A stretch of 64,000 bases of DNA from Modestobacter roseus (GTDB lineage: Bacteria; Actinomycetota; Actinomycetes; Mycobacteriales; Geodermatophilaceae). The position numbers and the translations under genes are program-made. The notes below the pieces were generated by a model. It had not been told where the DNA came from. It did not search any database and saw only the letters and a program-made list of their open reading frames with translations. The stretch spans positions 868,001-932,000 of the forward strand of contig NZ_VLKF01000001.1 of assembly GCF_007994135.1 (NCBI RefSeq), written 5' to 3'. Below are positions 48,653-58,798 of the stretch, piece after piece (the stretch's first letter is position 1; each line of letters starts with the position of its first letter).

Positions 48653-50213
48653 GTGACCCCGACCGTCCCCGGCTCGGTGCCCCGGCCCGCGGGACCCGCC
48701 CGCTCCGCCTCGCCGAGCTCGCCGACCTCGTCGGGCAGCCGGTCCAGGGCGACCCCGGCACCGCCGTCACCGGGGTGACCCACGCCTCCGGCGAGGTCCG
48801 CCCCGGCGACCTGTACGCGGCGCTGCCCGGGGCACGCACCCACGGCGCCCGGTTCGCCGCCGACGCCGCGGCCCGGGGCGCGGTCGCCGTCCTCACCGAC
48901 CCCGCCGGGCCGACGCCGCCCGGGCGACCGGGCTGGCGGTCTGCCTGGCCGACCACCCCCGGGCGGTGCTGGGCCCGGTCGCCGGCCGGGTCTACGGGCG
49001 GCCCAGCGAGCAGCTCACCGTGCTGGGCATCACCGGCACCAACGGCAAGACGACGACGGCGTACCTGGTCGAGGCGGGGCTGTCCGCGGCCGGCTGGACC
49101 AGCGGGCTGATCGGCACGGTGCAGACCCGCACCCGCGGCACCGGCCCGGACGGCGAGCCCCGGACCACCACGCTGCCCAGCGCCCGGACCACGCCCGAGG
49201 CGCCCGACCTGCACGCGCTGCTGGCGACGATGGTCGAGTCCGGCGTGCGCGCGGTGGTCATGGAGGTCTCCAGCCACGCGCTCTCGCTGGACCGGGTCGG
49301 CGGGGTGGGCTTCGCCGCCGCCGGCTTCACCAACCTGTCCCGCGACCACCTGGACCACCACGGCGACATGGAGAGCTACTTCGCCGCCAAGGCGCTGCTG
49401 TTCGACGGGCGCGCGGCGGTGGAGGTGGTCGACGTGGACGACGAGCACGGGCGGCGGCTGGTCCGGCCGGGCACCGTCACCGTCGCCACCCGGGGCGCCG
49501 ACACCCGCGCCACGGCCGACTGGTCGGCCACCGACGTCACCGCGCTGCCCACCGGGGGGTCGGAGTTCACCGTGCACGGGCCCGGCGGCCGCTCGTGGCC
49601 CGCCCGGCTGCGCCTGCCGGGGGAGTTCAACGTGGCCAACGCCGTCCTCGCCGTCGCGCTGCTGGACGCCGTCGGCGTCCCGGTGGAGGCCGCGGTCGCG
49701 GGCCTCGCCGAGACCGTGGTGCCCGGCCGGATGGAACCGGTGGACGCCGGTCAGCAGTTCGTCGCCGTCGTCGACTACGCGCACACCCCGGACGCGGTGA
49801 CCACCGCCCTGGACGCGCTGCGGGCGGCGACCCCGGGCCGGTTGCTGACCGTGCTGGGCTGCGGCGGTGACCGGGACCCCGGCAAGCGACCGGCGATGGG
49901 CGCCGCCGCGGCCGCGGGCAGCGACGTGCTGGTGATCACCGACGACAACCCGCGCTCGGAGGACCCGGCCGCGATCCGCGCCGCCGTCCGCGCCGGCGCC
50001 GACGACGTCCCGGCCGGTCGGCGGGCCGAGGTGCTGGAGGTCGGCGACCGCCGCGCGGCGCTGGCCGCCGCGGTCGAGCTGGCCCGCCCGGGTGACACGC
50101 TGCTGGTGGCCGGCAAGGGCCACGAGACCGGTCAGGAGGTGGCAGGGCAGGTGCACACGTTCGACGACCGCGCCGTGCTGCGCGAGGTGCTGAGCGCGCG
50201 GGCGGGCGCATGA
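48653..50213 (+). CDS. murE: UDP-MurNAc-tripeptide synthetase MurE, frameshifted in this sequence
   Basis: Adds the third stem residue to UDP-MurNAc-L-Ala-D-Glu. The reading is broken: the N-terminal domain ([13 protein letters not shown]...[26 protein letters not shown]...VAVLTDPAG) is in one frame to about 48909, and the rest ([26 protein letters not shown], then [50 protein letters not shown]) is in another. DNPRSEDP is the meso-DAP specificity motif. One extra G at 48907-48909 restores this join. The GTG at 48653 also needs one extra base further upstream, in a C run. With both, the enzyme is 520 residues, normal for MurE. The gene is essential, so sequence error is likelier than loss. 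Confidence 0.85.
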
Positions 50214-51640
50214 TCGCGCTCACCCTGGCCGAGGTCGCCGCCGCCGTCGGCGGCCGGCTGTCCGGCGACGGCTCGGCCACCGTCACCGGCGCCGTGGTCG
50301 CCGACTCGCGCCGGCTCGCCGCCGGGGACCTCTTCGTCGCGCTGCCGGGCGAGCGGGTGGACGGCGCCGACTACCTCCCGGCCGCGGCCGCCGCCGGCGC
50401 CGCGGGGGCGCTGGCCACCCGCGCCGACGCCGCGCTGCCCACCGTCGTGGTCGCCGACCCGGTCCAGGCGCTGGGCCGGCTGGCCGCGGAGGTGCACCGC
50501 CGGCTGGTCGCCGGCGGCCTGGTCACGGTGGGGATCACCGGCTCCTCGGGCAAGACCTCCACCAAGGACCTGCTCGGCCAGGTGCTCGCCGCCAGCGGCC
50601 CGACGGTCAGCCCGGAGGGTTCGTTCAACAACGACATCGGGCTGCCGCTGACCGTGCTCACCGCGGACGCCGCCACCCGCTTCCTGGTCCTGGAGATGGG
50701 CGCGCGGGGGCCCGGGCACATCGCCCGGCTCTGCGCCGTCGCCCGCCCGCGCATCGGGGTGGTGCTCAACGTCGGCTCCGCGCACCTGGGCGAGTTCGGC
50801 AGCGCGGAGGTGATCGCCGAGAGCAAGGGCGAGCTGGTCGAGGCGCTGCCGGCCGAGGGCACCGCGGTGCTCAACGCCGACGACGCCCGGGTGGCCGGCA
50901 TGGCGCCGCGCACCGCCGCGACCGTGCTGCGGACCGGACTGGCCGGGGACGCCGACGTGCGGGCCGCCGACGTGGAGCTCGACGAGCAGGCCCGCGCCCG
51001 CTTCACCCTGCTCGCCGCGGGGGAGCAGCACTCCGTGGCGCTGCAGGTCGTCGGTGTGCACCAGGTCGCCAACGCGCTCTCCGCCGCCGGGGCCGCGCTG
51101 GCCGCCGGGATGACCCCGGCGGCGGTCGCCGCCGCGCTGTCGGCCGCGGGCACGCGCAGCCGCTGGCGGATGGAGGTCACCCGCCGCGCCGACGGGGTCA
51201 CCGTCGTGAACGACGCCTACAACGCCAACCCGGAGTCGATGCGCGCCGCGCTGGCCGCTCTCACCCGGCTGCCCGCGCGTCGTCGTGTCGCGGTGCTCGG
51301 CGCGATGGGGGAGCTGGGGCCCGGATCGGACGCCGAGCACACCCGGCTCGGCCGGGACGTGGTGCGCGGCGGCGTGGACCTGCTCGTCTCCGTGGGGGAC
51401 GACGCCATCGGGCTGCACACCGGCGCCCTCGCCGAACGGACGGCGGACGGGACGGCGGCAGCCGACACACAGGAGGAAGTGGTGCACGTGCCCGACCGGG
51501 AGACGGCCCGGCGGTTGCTGGCCGAGGTGCTCGCCCCGGGTGACGTGGTGCTGGTCAAGGCCTCCCGCGCCTACGGCCTGGAGCAGCTCGCCGCCGACGT
51601 CCTCACCGACGTCCCCGCCGAGCCAGGGGCGGGCGCGTGA
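50210..51640 (+). CDS. murF: UDP-MurNAc-tripeptide:D-Ala-D-Ala ligase MurF
   Basis: Joins D-Ala-D-Ala to the UDP-MurNAc-tripeptide (476 residues). Mur ligase signatures: SRRLAAGDLFVALPGERVDG, ATP loop VGITGSSGKTSTKDLL, SFNNDIGLPLTVL, LEMGARGPGHIARL, NVGSAHLGEFGS, NDAYNANPESMRAAL and LGAMGELG. ATG 50210 overlaps the murE stop (ATGA); its own stop overlaps the mraY GTG. Confidence 0.95.
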   Translation: MIALTLAEVAAAVGGRLSGDGSATVTGAVVADSRRLAAGDLFVALPGERVDGADYLPAAAAAGAAGALATRADAALPTVVVADPVQALGRLAAEVHRRLVAGGLVTVGITGSSGKTSTKDLLGQVLAASGPTVSPEGSFNNDIGLPLTVLTADAATRFLVLEMGARGPGHIARLCAVARPRIGVVLNVGSAHLGEFGSAEVIAESKGELVEALPAEGTAVLNADDARVAGMAPRTAATVLRTGLAGDADVRAADVELDEQARARFTLLAAGEQHSVALQVVGVHQVANALSAAGAALAAGMTPAAVAAALSAAGTRSRWRMEVTRRADGVTVVNDAYNANPESMRAALAALTRLPARRRVAVLGAMGELGPGSDAEHTRLGRDVVRGGVDLLVSVGDDAIGLHTGALAERTADGTAAADTQEEVVHVPDRETARRLLAEVLAPGDVVLVKASRAYGLEQLAADVLTDVPAEPGAGA

Positions 51641-52716
51641 AGTCCGTCCTGGTCGCGGCCGCCTTCGGGCTGATCATCTCGATCCTGCTGACCCCGCTGG
51701 CGATCAAGGCGTTCCGCCGGCACGGGTTCGGTCAGGAGATCCGGGACGACGGCCCGGAGAGCCACCTGGCGAAGAAGGGCACCCCGACCATGGGGGGCAC
51801 CGTGATGGTGCTGGCCACCGTCGGCGGCTACCTGATCGCCCACCTGTTCCTCGTCCAGCAGCCCGGGCGCGGGGTGACCGCCACGGGGCTGCTGCTGCTG
51901 TTCCTGCTCATCGGGCTGGGCACGGTCGGCTTCCTCGACGACTACCTGAAGATCCGCTACCGGCGCAGCCTGGGGCTGAACAAGACCGCCAAGCTGGTCG
52001 GCCAGCTGGTCATCGGGGTCGCCTTCGCCGTCCTCGCGCTGATGGCCGACGGCGACGACGGGACGGCGGTGGCGACGACCGCGGTCTCCTTCGTCCGCGA
52101 CATCGCGCCGCTGACCCTGCCGGTGTTCCTGTTCGTCGCCTTCGCCTACCTGTTCATCGCCGGCTTCTCCAACGCGGTGAACCTCACCGACGGGCTGGAC
52201 GGCCTGGCGGCCGGCTGCTCGGCGATGGTGTTCGCCAGCTACGTGATCATCTCGTTCTGGCAGTTCGGCCACGACTGCGCGGCAGAGCTGGTCGACGGCT
52301 GCTACACGGTGCGCGACCCGCTGGACGTCACCCTCGTCGCCGCCGCGGCGATGGGCGCCTGCCTGGGCTTCCTGTGGTGGAACACCTCGCCGGCCCGGAT
52401 CTTCATGGGCGACACCGGCTCGCTGGCGCTGGGTGGCCTGATGGCCGGGCTGGCGATCGTCACCCGCACCGAGCTGCTGCTGGTGGTGCTGGGCGGGCTG
52501 TTCGTCGCGGTCACGCTGTCGGTGGTCATCCAGGTCGGCTTCTTCCGGGCCACCCGCCGCCGGGTCTTCCGGATGGCGCCGCTGCACCACCACTTCGAGC
52601 TGGCCGGGTGGGCGGAGAACACGGTCATCGTGCGGTTCTGGCTGGTCACCGGGATGGCGGTGGCGTTCGGGCTGGGGCTGTTCTACGCCGACTGGCTCTC
52701 CTTCGCCGGACTGTGA
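51637..52716 (+). CDS. mraY: Phospho-MurNAc-pentapeptide transferase MraY
   Basis: Integral membrane enzyme that makes lipid I (359 residues, about ten helices). Motifs: GPESHLAKKGTPTMGGTVMV, FLDDYLKIRYRRSLGLNKTAKLVGQ (Asp pair and metal site), NLTDGLDGLAAG, FLWWNTSPARIFMGDTGSLALGG and APLHHHFELAGW. Length matches the family. GTG overlap with murF. Confidence 0.96.
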   Translation: MKSVLVAAAFGLIISILLTPLAIKAFRRHGFGQEIRDDGPESHLAKKGTPTMGGTVMVLATVGGYLIAHLFLVQQPGRGVTATGLLLLFLLIGLGTVGFLDDYLKIRYRRSLGLNKTAKLVGQLVIGVAFAVLALMADGDDGTAVATTAVSFVRDIAPLTLPVFLFVAFAYLFIAGFSNAVNLTDGLDGLAAGCSAMVFASYVIISFWQFGHDCAAELVDGCYTVRDPLDVTLVAAAAMGACLGFLWWNTSPARIFMGDTGSLALGGLMAGLAIVTRTELLLVVLGGLFVAVTLSVVIQVGFFRATRRRVFRMAPLHHHFELAGWAENTVIVRFWLVTGMAVAFGLGLFYADWLSFAGL

Positions 52717-54167
52717 AGGCTGGGCCGGTGACCTCCCCCTCCGCCCCCGTCCCCGACCGCGTCCTGGTCGCCGGGCTCGGCGTCTCCGGTGCCGCGGCCG
52801 CCCGGGTGCTGCTGGCCCGCGGCGCCCAGGTCGCGCTGACCGACGCCGCCGAACCCGCGGTGGTGGCCGAGCTGGTCGGTGCCGGGGCGCGCTGGCTGGG
52901 GCCGCTCGCCGAGCCGCCGGAGGACGTCGACCTGGTGGTCACCTCGCCGGGGTGGCGCCCGGACAACCCGCTGCTGCGGGCCGCCGCGGCGCGCGGGCTG
53001 GAGGTGGTGGGGGAGCCGGAGCTCGCCTGGCGGCTGCGGCTGCCGGGCCCCGACGGCGAGCCCGCGCCCTGGTACGCGGTCACCGGCACGAACGGGAAGA
53101 CCACCACCGTCACCATGCTCGAGGCGGTGCTGCAGGCCGGCGGTCGTCGGGCGATCGCCGCCGGCAACGTCGGCCGCCCGCTGGTCGAGGTGGTCACCGC
53201 CACCGACGCCGACGGCACCCCCTCCTACGACGCGCTGGCGGTGGAGCTGTCCAGCTTCCAGCTGCACTGGTCGTCCTCGATCGCGCCGGCCGGGGCCTGC
53301 GTGCTCAACGTCGCCGACGACCACGTCGACTGGCACGGCTCGCCGGAGGCCTACCGCGACGCCAAGGCCCGGCTGCTGCTGCACGCCCCGGTCGCGGTCG
53401 CCGATGCCGGTGACCCGGTCGCCGCGGCGCTGGTCGCCCGGCACCGCCGCCCGGTCACCGTCACCCTCGACGAGCCCGCCCGCGGTCAGCTCGGCGTCCG
53501 CTCCGGCGCGCTGGTCGACCGGGCCTTCGCCACCGCCCCGGCCGGCGAGGTGCTCGCCGAGCTGGAGACCCTGCAGGTCCGCGGGCCGCACAACACGGTG
53601 AATGCACTCGCCGCGGCCGCGCTGGCCCGGGTGGCCGGCATCGCGCCGGCCGACGTCGGCCGTGGCCTGGCCGGCTTCCGCGGCGGCGCGCACCGCAACG
53701 TGCTCGTGGGCACGGTGGACGGCGTGGACTTCGTGGACGACAGCAAGGCGACCAACCCGCACGCCGCCGCCGCGTCGCTGGCCGCCTACCCGCGGGTGGT
53801 CTGGATCGCCGGCGGCCTGCTGAAGGGCGCCGACGTCGACCCGCTGGTCGCCGCGGTCGCCCCGCGGCTGGCCGGGGTGGTCCTGCTGGGCCGCGACCGC
53901 GAGCTGCTGGCCCGGTCTCTCGCGCGACACGCCCCCGCGGTCCCGCGAACCGTGGTCCCCAGCGGCGACGATGGGGCCATGGTGAGTGGTGGGGGTCCTG
54001 TGACGTACGGGGACCAGGTGATGCGCGAGGTGGTGGCGGCCGCGGTGCGGCTGGCCGGCCCCGGCGACACCGTGCTGCTCGCGCCCGCCGCCGCATCGAT
54101 GGACGTGTTCACCGACTACGCGCACCGGGGCCGCGCCTTCGCCGACGCGGTCCGCGCCCTGGGTTGA
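52713..54167 (+). CDS. murD: UDP-MurNAc-L-alanine:D-glutamate ligase MurD
   Basis: Adds D-Glu to UDP-MurNAc-L-Ala (484 residues). RVLVAGLGVSGAAAARVLLARGAQV begins the UDP-binding domain; [19 protein letters not shown] is the ATP loop; GNVGRPLVEV, ELSSFQLHW, NVADDHVDWHGS, KATNPHAAAASLAAY and LAPAAASMDVFTDYAHRGRAFADAV are family motifs. Start is the GTG at 52713 (GTGA overlap with mraY); GTG 52728 is also possible. Confidence 0.95.
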   Translation: MKAGPVTSPSAPVPDRVLVAGLGVSGAAAARVLLARGAQVALTDAAEPAVVAELVGAGARWLGPLAEPPEDVDLVVTSPGWRPDNPLLRAAAARGLEVVGEPELAWRLRLPGPDGEPAPWYAVTGTNGKTTTVTMLEAVLQAGGRRAIAAGNVGRPLVEVVTATDADGTPSYDALAVELSSFQLHWSSSIAPAGACVLNVADDHVDWHGSPEAYRDAKARLLLHAPVAVADAGDPVAAALVARHRRPVTVTLDEPARGQLGVRSGALVDRAFATAPAGEVLAELETLQVRGPHNTVNALAAAALARVAGIAPADVGRGLAGFRGGAHRNVLVGTVDGVDFVDDSKATNPHAAAASLAAYPRVVWIAGGLLKGADVDPLVAAVAPRLAGVVLLGRDRELLARSLARHAPAVPRTVVPSGDDGAMVSGGGPVTYGDQVMREVVAAAVRLAGPGDTVLLAPAAASMDVFTDYAHRGRAFADAVRALG

Positions 54168-54190
54168 GGTAGTGCGCCCGTGAGCTGCCG

Positions 54191-55948
54191 ATGACCGCGA
54201 CCGCCCGCGAGCGCCGTCCCCGCACCGAGCCCACCGGCCGGCGGGACGGCGACCGCCCGCACGCCGACCGCCCGCACGCCGACCGCCCGGTGGGCGGGCT
54301 CCGCTGGCGGCTGCGCGGGCCGGCCTGGCTCGAGGGCCCGATGACCAGCTCGCACCTCGTGCTCGGCTCGGCCGGCATGCTGCTGGCCATCGGCCTGGTC
54401 ATGGTGTTCTCCGCCTCCGCGATCGAGGCGGCCACCTCCGGCCAGCCGGCGTGGCTGCCCGGGGTGCGGCAGCTGGTCTTCGCGCTGATCGGCCTCGCCG
54501 GGATGCTGGTGGCCATGCGGCTGCCGGTCGGTCGCATGCGGCAGTGGGCCGGGCGCGGCATGCTCGTGGTGTTCGCCCTCCTCCTGCTCGTGCTCGTGCC
54601 GGGCATCGGGCTCAAGCTGAACGGCTCGCGGGCCTGGTTCGACCTGGGCTTCACCAACTTCCAGCCCTCGGAGCTGGCCAAGCTGGTCTTCGCGCTCTGG
54701 GGCGCGCACGTCATCGCCCTGCGCGAGCGCTACCTGACCACCCGTTCGCTCGTGGTCCCGGTCATCCCGGTGTTCCTGCTGATGTGCCTGCTGCTGCTCG
54801 CCGAGCCGGACATGGGCGCCGTGGTCAGCCTCGGGCTGGTCGTCGCCGGGCTGATGTGGGCCGGCGGGCTGTCCCGCCGCTACATCGCCGGCGCGGTCGG
54901 GGTCGTCGCCGCGCTGGTCGCGGTGATGGTCGCGGTGGCGCCGTACCGGATGGCCCGGGTCACCTCGTTCCTCGACCCGTTCGCCGACCCGCTCGGCGAC
55001 GGCATGCAGGCCATCCGGGGCTTCTACGCGCTGGCCACCGGCGGCGTGTGGGGCGTCGGGCTGGGCAACAGCGCGATGAAGTGGAACCTGCTGCCGCACG
55101 CGGAGTCGGACTACATCTTCGCCATCATCGGCGAGGAGCTGGGCTTCCTCGGCTGCCTGGTGGTGATCGGCCTCTACGGCATGCTCGCCTACGCCGGCTT
55201 CCGGATCGCCCGCCGCTCCACCGACCGGTTCGTCCAGCTGGCCAGCGTCGCGATCACCACCTGGCTGATCGGGCAGGCCACCATGAACATGGGCTACGTG
55301 GTCGGGCTGCTGCCGGTCACCGGCGTGACCCTCCCGTTGATCTCGGCCGGCGGCACCTCGCTCGTGCTCACCCTCTTCGTCATCGGCCTGCTGGCCCGCT
55401 TCGCCCGGTCGGAACCGGCCGCGATCGTCCACCAGCGGGCCACCCGGCGCGGGCGCCTCGCCCGGCTGCTGCTGCCGGTCCCGGCCGCCCCGGTCGACCC
55501 GCTGCCGGCCCGTCGTCGCCGGCCGGCGCGGTCGGCGCAGGGGCGCGGGCCGGCACCGGAGGCGGACCGGCCGCGCCCGGGCCGCACGGTCACCCGGGTC
55601 CCCGGGCTGCGCACCCAGGAGCAGGAGGCGGTGCGCGGCACTGCCCGGGAGCGCGGCACCGCCCGGGAGCGCGGCACCGCCCGGGAGCGCGGCACCGCCC
55701 GGGAGCCACGCCGGGCCGCCCCGCTGCCGTGGGACGCCCCGGGCGCGCGCCCCGAGGGGGTCCAGCGGCAGACTGGGCGCGGCCGGCAGCCTGCCGGTGA
55801 CCGCCCGACCGACCGCGGCCGCACCCCGGCCGTGCCCGCTCCCGCCGACCTCCGCGACCACCGTGCCGCCGCGGCTGCTCCCGGCGCGCGGGGCCGGTCG
55901 GTCCCGCGGTCCCGCCCGAGAACGGAACGGCCGACCCGCCCGCAGTGA
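54191..55948 (+). CDS. ftsW: Lipid II polymerase FtsW (SEDS family)
   Basis: Septal glycan polymerase partner of FtsI (585 residues). About ten membrane helices between residues 55 and 410, with SEDS motifs [69 protein letters not shown]. The N-terminus repeats DRPHA, and the basic cytosolic tail (about 420-585) holds five near-identical GTARER units in an 18-bp DNA repeat. The tail is much longer than in E. coli FtsW, as is common in actinobacteria. Confidence 0.94.
   Translation: MTATARERRPRTEPTGRRDGDRPHADRPHADRPVGGLRWRLRGPAWLEGPMTSSHLVLGSAGMLLAIGLVMVFSASAIEAATSGQPAWLPGVRQLVFALIGLAGMLVAMRLPVGRMRQWAGRGMLVVFALLLLVLVPGIGLKLNGSRAWFDLGFTNFQPSELAKLVFALWGAHVIALRERYLTTRSLVVPVIPVFLLMCLLLLAEPDMGAVVSLGLVVAGLMWAGGLSRRYIAGAVGVVAALVAVMVAVAPYRMARVTSFLDPFADPLGDGMQAIRGFYALATGGVWGVGLGNSAMKWNLLPHAESDYIFAIIGEELGFLGCLVVIGLYGMLAYAGFRIARRSTDRFVQLASVAITTWLIGQATMNMGYVVGLLPVTGVTLPLISAGGTSLVLTLFVIGLLARFARSEPAAIVHQRATRRGRLARLLLPVPAAPVDPLPARRRRPARSAQGRGPAPEADRPRPGRTVTRVPGLRTQEQEAVRGTARERGTARERGTARERGTAREPRRAAPLPWDAPGARPEGVQRQTGRGRQPAGDRPTDRGRTPAVPAPADLRDHRAAAAAPGARGRSVPRSRPRTERPTRPQ
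55638..55709 (+). repeat. 18-bp in-frame repeat in the ftsW tail
   Basis: About four tandem copies of an 18-bp unit (GCGGCACCGCCCGGGAGC or near) encode the GTARER hexapeptide series. The repeats keep the frame, so copy-number changes would only lengthen or shorten the tail. Confidence 0.75.
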
Positions 55949-55961
55949 CAGGACGCCCGCA

Positions 55962-57134
55962 GTGACCCAGCCCCACCCCGCCCCCGGTGCCGCCGGGGTG
56001 CCCTCCGGTGCGCGCCCCGGCCCCCACGTGGTGCTCGCCGGCGGCGGCACCGGCGGCCACATCGAACCGATGCTGGCCCTCGCCGACGCGCTCACCCGGC
56101 GCACCGGCTCGACCGGCGGCGACGCACCCGACCTCGCGCCGCGGGTCACCTGCCTGGGCACCGCCCGCGGCATGGAGACCCGGTTGGTGCCCGCCCGCGG
56201 CTACGACCTGCGGCTCATCCCCCCGGTGCCGCTGCCCCGCAAGCCCACCGTCGACCTGCTCCGGGTGCCCGGTCGGGTGCGCCGTGCCGTGGGGGAGACC
56301 CGCGCACTGCTCACCGAGCTGGGCGCCGACGTCGTCGTCGGGTTCGGCGGGTACGTCGCGCTGCCGGCCTACCTGGCCGCCCGGCGGGCCGGGATCCCGG
56401 TCGTGGTGCACGAGCAGAACGCGCTGCCGGGGCTGGCGAACCGGATCGGGGCGCGGCTGGCCGCGCGGGTCGCGGTCACCGTCCCCGGCACCCCGCTGCG
56501 CGGTGCGGTGCACGTCGGGATGCCGCTGCGCACCTCGATCAGCGGGCTGGACCGGGCCGCGCGGCGCGCCGAGGCGCGGGCTGCCTTCGGGCTGGACGCC
56601 GACCGCCCCACCCTGCTCGTCTTCGGCGGCTCGCAGGGCGCGGCTTCGCTCAACCGGGCCGCGGTGTCCGCCGCCGACGCGCTCACCGCCGCGGGGGTGC
56701 AGGTGCTGCACGCCCGGGGGCCGAAGAACACCGATGTCGCGGTGCCCGCCCGCCCGGCCGGTGCCGCGCCCTACGTCGTCGTCGACTACCTGGACCGGAT
56801 GGACCTCGCCTACTCGGCGGCCGACCTGGCGCTGTGCCGGTCGGGTGCGGTGACGGTCGCCGAGCTGTCCGCCGTCGGGCTGCCCGCGGCGTTCGTGCCG
56901 CTGCCGATCGGCAACGGCGAGCAGCGGCTGAACGCGCTGCCGGTGGTCGAGGCCGGTGGCGGTCTGCTCGTGGCCGACGCCGACCTGACGCCGGGGTGGA
57001 TCGCCGCGGAGCTGGTCCCGCTGCTCACCGATCCGGCGCGGCTGGCGGCCCTGGCCGGGCGGGCCGCCGCGGCCGGCGCCCGCGACGCGGACGAGAGACT
57101 GGCGGACCTGGTGCTCGGAGTGGTGCGGCCATGA
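55962..57134 (+). CDS. murG: UDP-GlcNAc:lipid I GlcNAc transferase MurG
   Basis: Converts lipid I to lipid II at the inner face of the membrane (390 residues, GT28). [23 protein letters not shown] is the lipid-binding Gly loop; [37 protein letters not shown] follows; [16 protein letters not shown] and [34 protein letters not shown] form the UDP-GlcNAc site. Start GTG 55962; the sequence GCCCGCAGTGAC around it is duplicated at the ftsW stop 17 bp upstream. Confidence 0.95.
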   Translation: MTQPHPAPGAAGVPSGARPGPHVVLAGGGTGGHIEPMLALADALTRRTGSTGGDAPDLAPRVTCLGTARGMETRLVPARGYDLRLIPPVPLPRKPTVDLLRVPGRVRRAVGETRALLTELGADVVVGFGGYVALPAYLAARRAGIPVVVHEQNALPGLANRIGARLAARVAVTVPGTPLRGAVHVGMPLRTSISGLDRAARRAEARAAFGLDADRPTLLVFGGSQGAASLNRAAVSAADALTAAGVQVLHARGPKNTDVAVPARPAGAAPYVVVDYLDRMDLAYSAADLALCRSGAVTVAELSAVGLPAAFVPLPIGNGEQRLNALPVVEAGGGLLVADADLTPGWIAAELVPLLTDPARLAALAGRAAAAGARDADERLADLVLGVVRP

Positions 57135-57220
57135 GCGCCGCGACGACGACGACGGGCGAGCGAGCATCGCAGGGAGCGCCAGCGACCGAGGAGCGGAACG
57201 AGTTCGGAGTGGAGCCATGA
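57131..57220 (+). CDS. 29-codon mini-ORF bridging murG and murC
   Basis: Reads [20 protein letters not shown]... to VEP then stop, 29 residues. Its ATG overlaps the murG stop (ATGA at 57131-57134) and its stop overlaps the murC ATG (ATGA at 57217-57220), exactly the coupling used between real genes here. About a quarter of its third codon positions are A, far below the neighbours' GC, so the protein itself may not matter; it may serve to carry ribosomes from murG to murC. No known family. Confidence 0.4.
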   Translation: MSAATTTTGERASQGAPATEERNEFGVEP

Positions 57221-58695
57221 GTGCTGCGGACGTCGCTGCCTGGCGGGAGCCGATCCCGGCGCTGGCCGACCTGGGCGCCGTGCACTTCGTCGGCATCGGC
57301 GGTGCCGGGATGAGCGGGATCGCCCGGATCATGCTGGCTCGGGGGCTGGAGGTCTCCGGCAGCGACCGCCGCGACTCCCCGGCGCTGCGCGCGCTCGCGG
57401 CACTGGGGGCCCGGGTCGAGGTCGGCCACCACGCGGCCCACCTGGGGGACGCGGCGACCGTCGTCGTCTCCACCGCCATCCGGCCCGACAACCCCGAGCT
57501 GGTCGCCGCCCGCGAACGCGGCCTGCGGGTGGTGCCCCGTGCCGTGGCGCTGGCCGCGGTGATGACCGGCCGGCGCAGCGTCGCGGTCGCCGGCACGCAC
57601 GGCAAGACGTCGACGACGTCCATGCTGACCGTGGCGGTGCAGGCCTGCGGCGTCGACGCCTCCTTCGCCATCGGCGGCACGCTCAACGAGTCCGGGTCCA
57701 ACGCGCACGCGGGGGAGGGGGACGTCTTCGTCGCCGAGGCCGACGAGAGCGACCGCTCGTTCCTGCTGCTGGCCCCCCGGGCGGCGATCGTGACCAACGT
57801 GGAGGCCGACCACCTGGACAACTACGGCGACCTGGCCGCCGTCGAGACGGCCTTCGACACCTTCGTCCGCACCGTGCCCGCCGACGGGTTCCTGGTGCTG
57901 TGCGCCGACGACCCGGGCGCCGCCCGGCTCGCGAGGGTGGCGGGTGGGTCGGCAGGCGGCGCCTCGGCCCGGGTGCGCACCTACGGCCAGGGCGAGGACG
58001 CCGACCTCCGGCTCACCGACCTGCGGGTGGGGCCCGACGGCACCCGGTACACCGCCGTCCTGGACGGCCGGGTGCTCGGCGAGGTGCACCTGCAGCTGCC
58101 CGGTGAGCACATGGCCCTCAACAGCGCGGCCGCGCTGCTGGCCGGGCTCGAGCTGGGGCTGCCCGCCGCCGGGCTGATCGGCGGGCTGGGCCGGTTCGGC
58201 GGCGTGCACCGCCGGTTCGAGCTCAAGGGCACCGTCGCCGGCGTGCGGGTCTACGACGACTACGCCCACCACCCCACCGAGGTGGCCGCCCAGCTGCGCG
58301 CGGCCCGCGCGGTGACCGGCTCCGGCCGGCTGCTGGTGCTGTTCCAGCCGCACCTGTACAGCCGTACCGCGGAGTTCGCCGTCGGCTTCGGGACGGCCTT
58401 GGGGCTGGCCGACGAGGTGGTCGTGATGGACATCTACGGCGCCCGCGAGGACCCGGTGCCCGGGGTGACCGGCGCCCTGGTGGCGCAGGCGGTGCCGCTG
58501 CCGGCCGGCCGGGTGGCGTTCGAGCCGTCGTGGTCGGCGGCGGCGCCGGCGATGGCCGAACGCGCCCGCCCCGGCGACCTGGTGGTCACCATGGGCGCCG
58601 GCGACGTCTCCATGGTCGGGCCGGAGATCCTGGCCGCGATCGCCGGGCCGGAGCCGGGGACCGAGGAGACCGCCGCGCCGGTGGCCCCCCGGTGA
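57217..58695 (+). CDS. murC: UDP-MurNAc:L-alanine ligase MurC
   Basis: First Mur ligase, adds L-Ala to UDP-MurNAc (492 residues). HFVGIGGAGMSGIARIMLARGLEVSGSD is the UDP-binding Gly loop; VAGTHGKTSTTSMLTVAVQ the ATP loop; EADESDRSFLLL, NVEADHLDNYGDLAAVE, VYDDYAHHPTEVAAQLRAAR and FQPHLYSRTAEF are typical. ATG 57217 overlaps the mini-ORF stop; the stop overlaps the ftsQ GTG at 58692. Confidence 0.95.
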   Translation: MSAADVAAWREPIPALADLGAVHFVGIGGAGMSGIARIMLARGLEVSGSDRRDSPALRALAALGARVEVGHHAAHLGDAATVVVSTAIRPDNPELVAARERGLRVVPRAVALAAVMTGRRSVAVAGTHGKTSTTSMLTVAVQACGVDASFAIGGTLNESGSNAHAGEGDVFVAEADESDRSFLLLAPRAAIVTNVEADHLDNYGDLAAVETAFDTFVRTVPADGFLVLCADDPGAARLARVAGGSAGGASARVRTYGQGEDADLRLTDLRVGPDGTRYTAVLDGRVLGEVHLQLPGEHMALNSAAALLAGLELGLPAAGLIGGLGRFGGVHRRFELKGTVAGVRVYDDYAHHPTEVAAQLRAARAVTGSGRLLVLFQPHLYSRTAEFAVGFGTALGLADEVVVMDIYGAREDPVPGVTGALVAQAVPLPAGRVAFEPSWSAAAPAMAERARPGDLVVTMGAGDVSMVGPEILAAIAGPEPGTEETAAPVAPR

Positions 58696-58798
58696 ACCGG
58701 GCGGGGTCGACCACGCGGGACCGGGTCCGGTCGGGCCGGCGCGGGGCGGCCCCGGGGCGGACGTCGTCAGCGGGGCGGGGGCGTCCCCGGTCACGCCG

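Noticed and set aside
45591-50156. A 1521-codon open frame on the minus strand
   Set aside because: It is the antisense shadow of rsmH to murE, an effect of high GC; no domain is recognisable in its translation.
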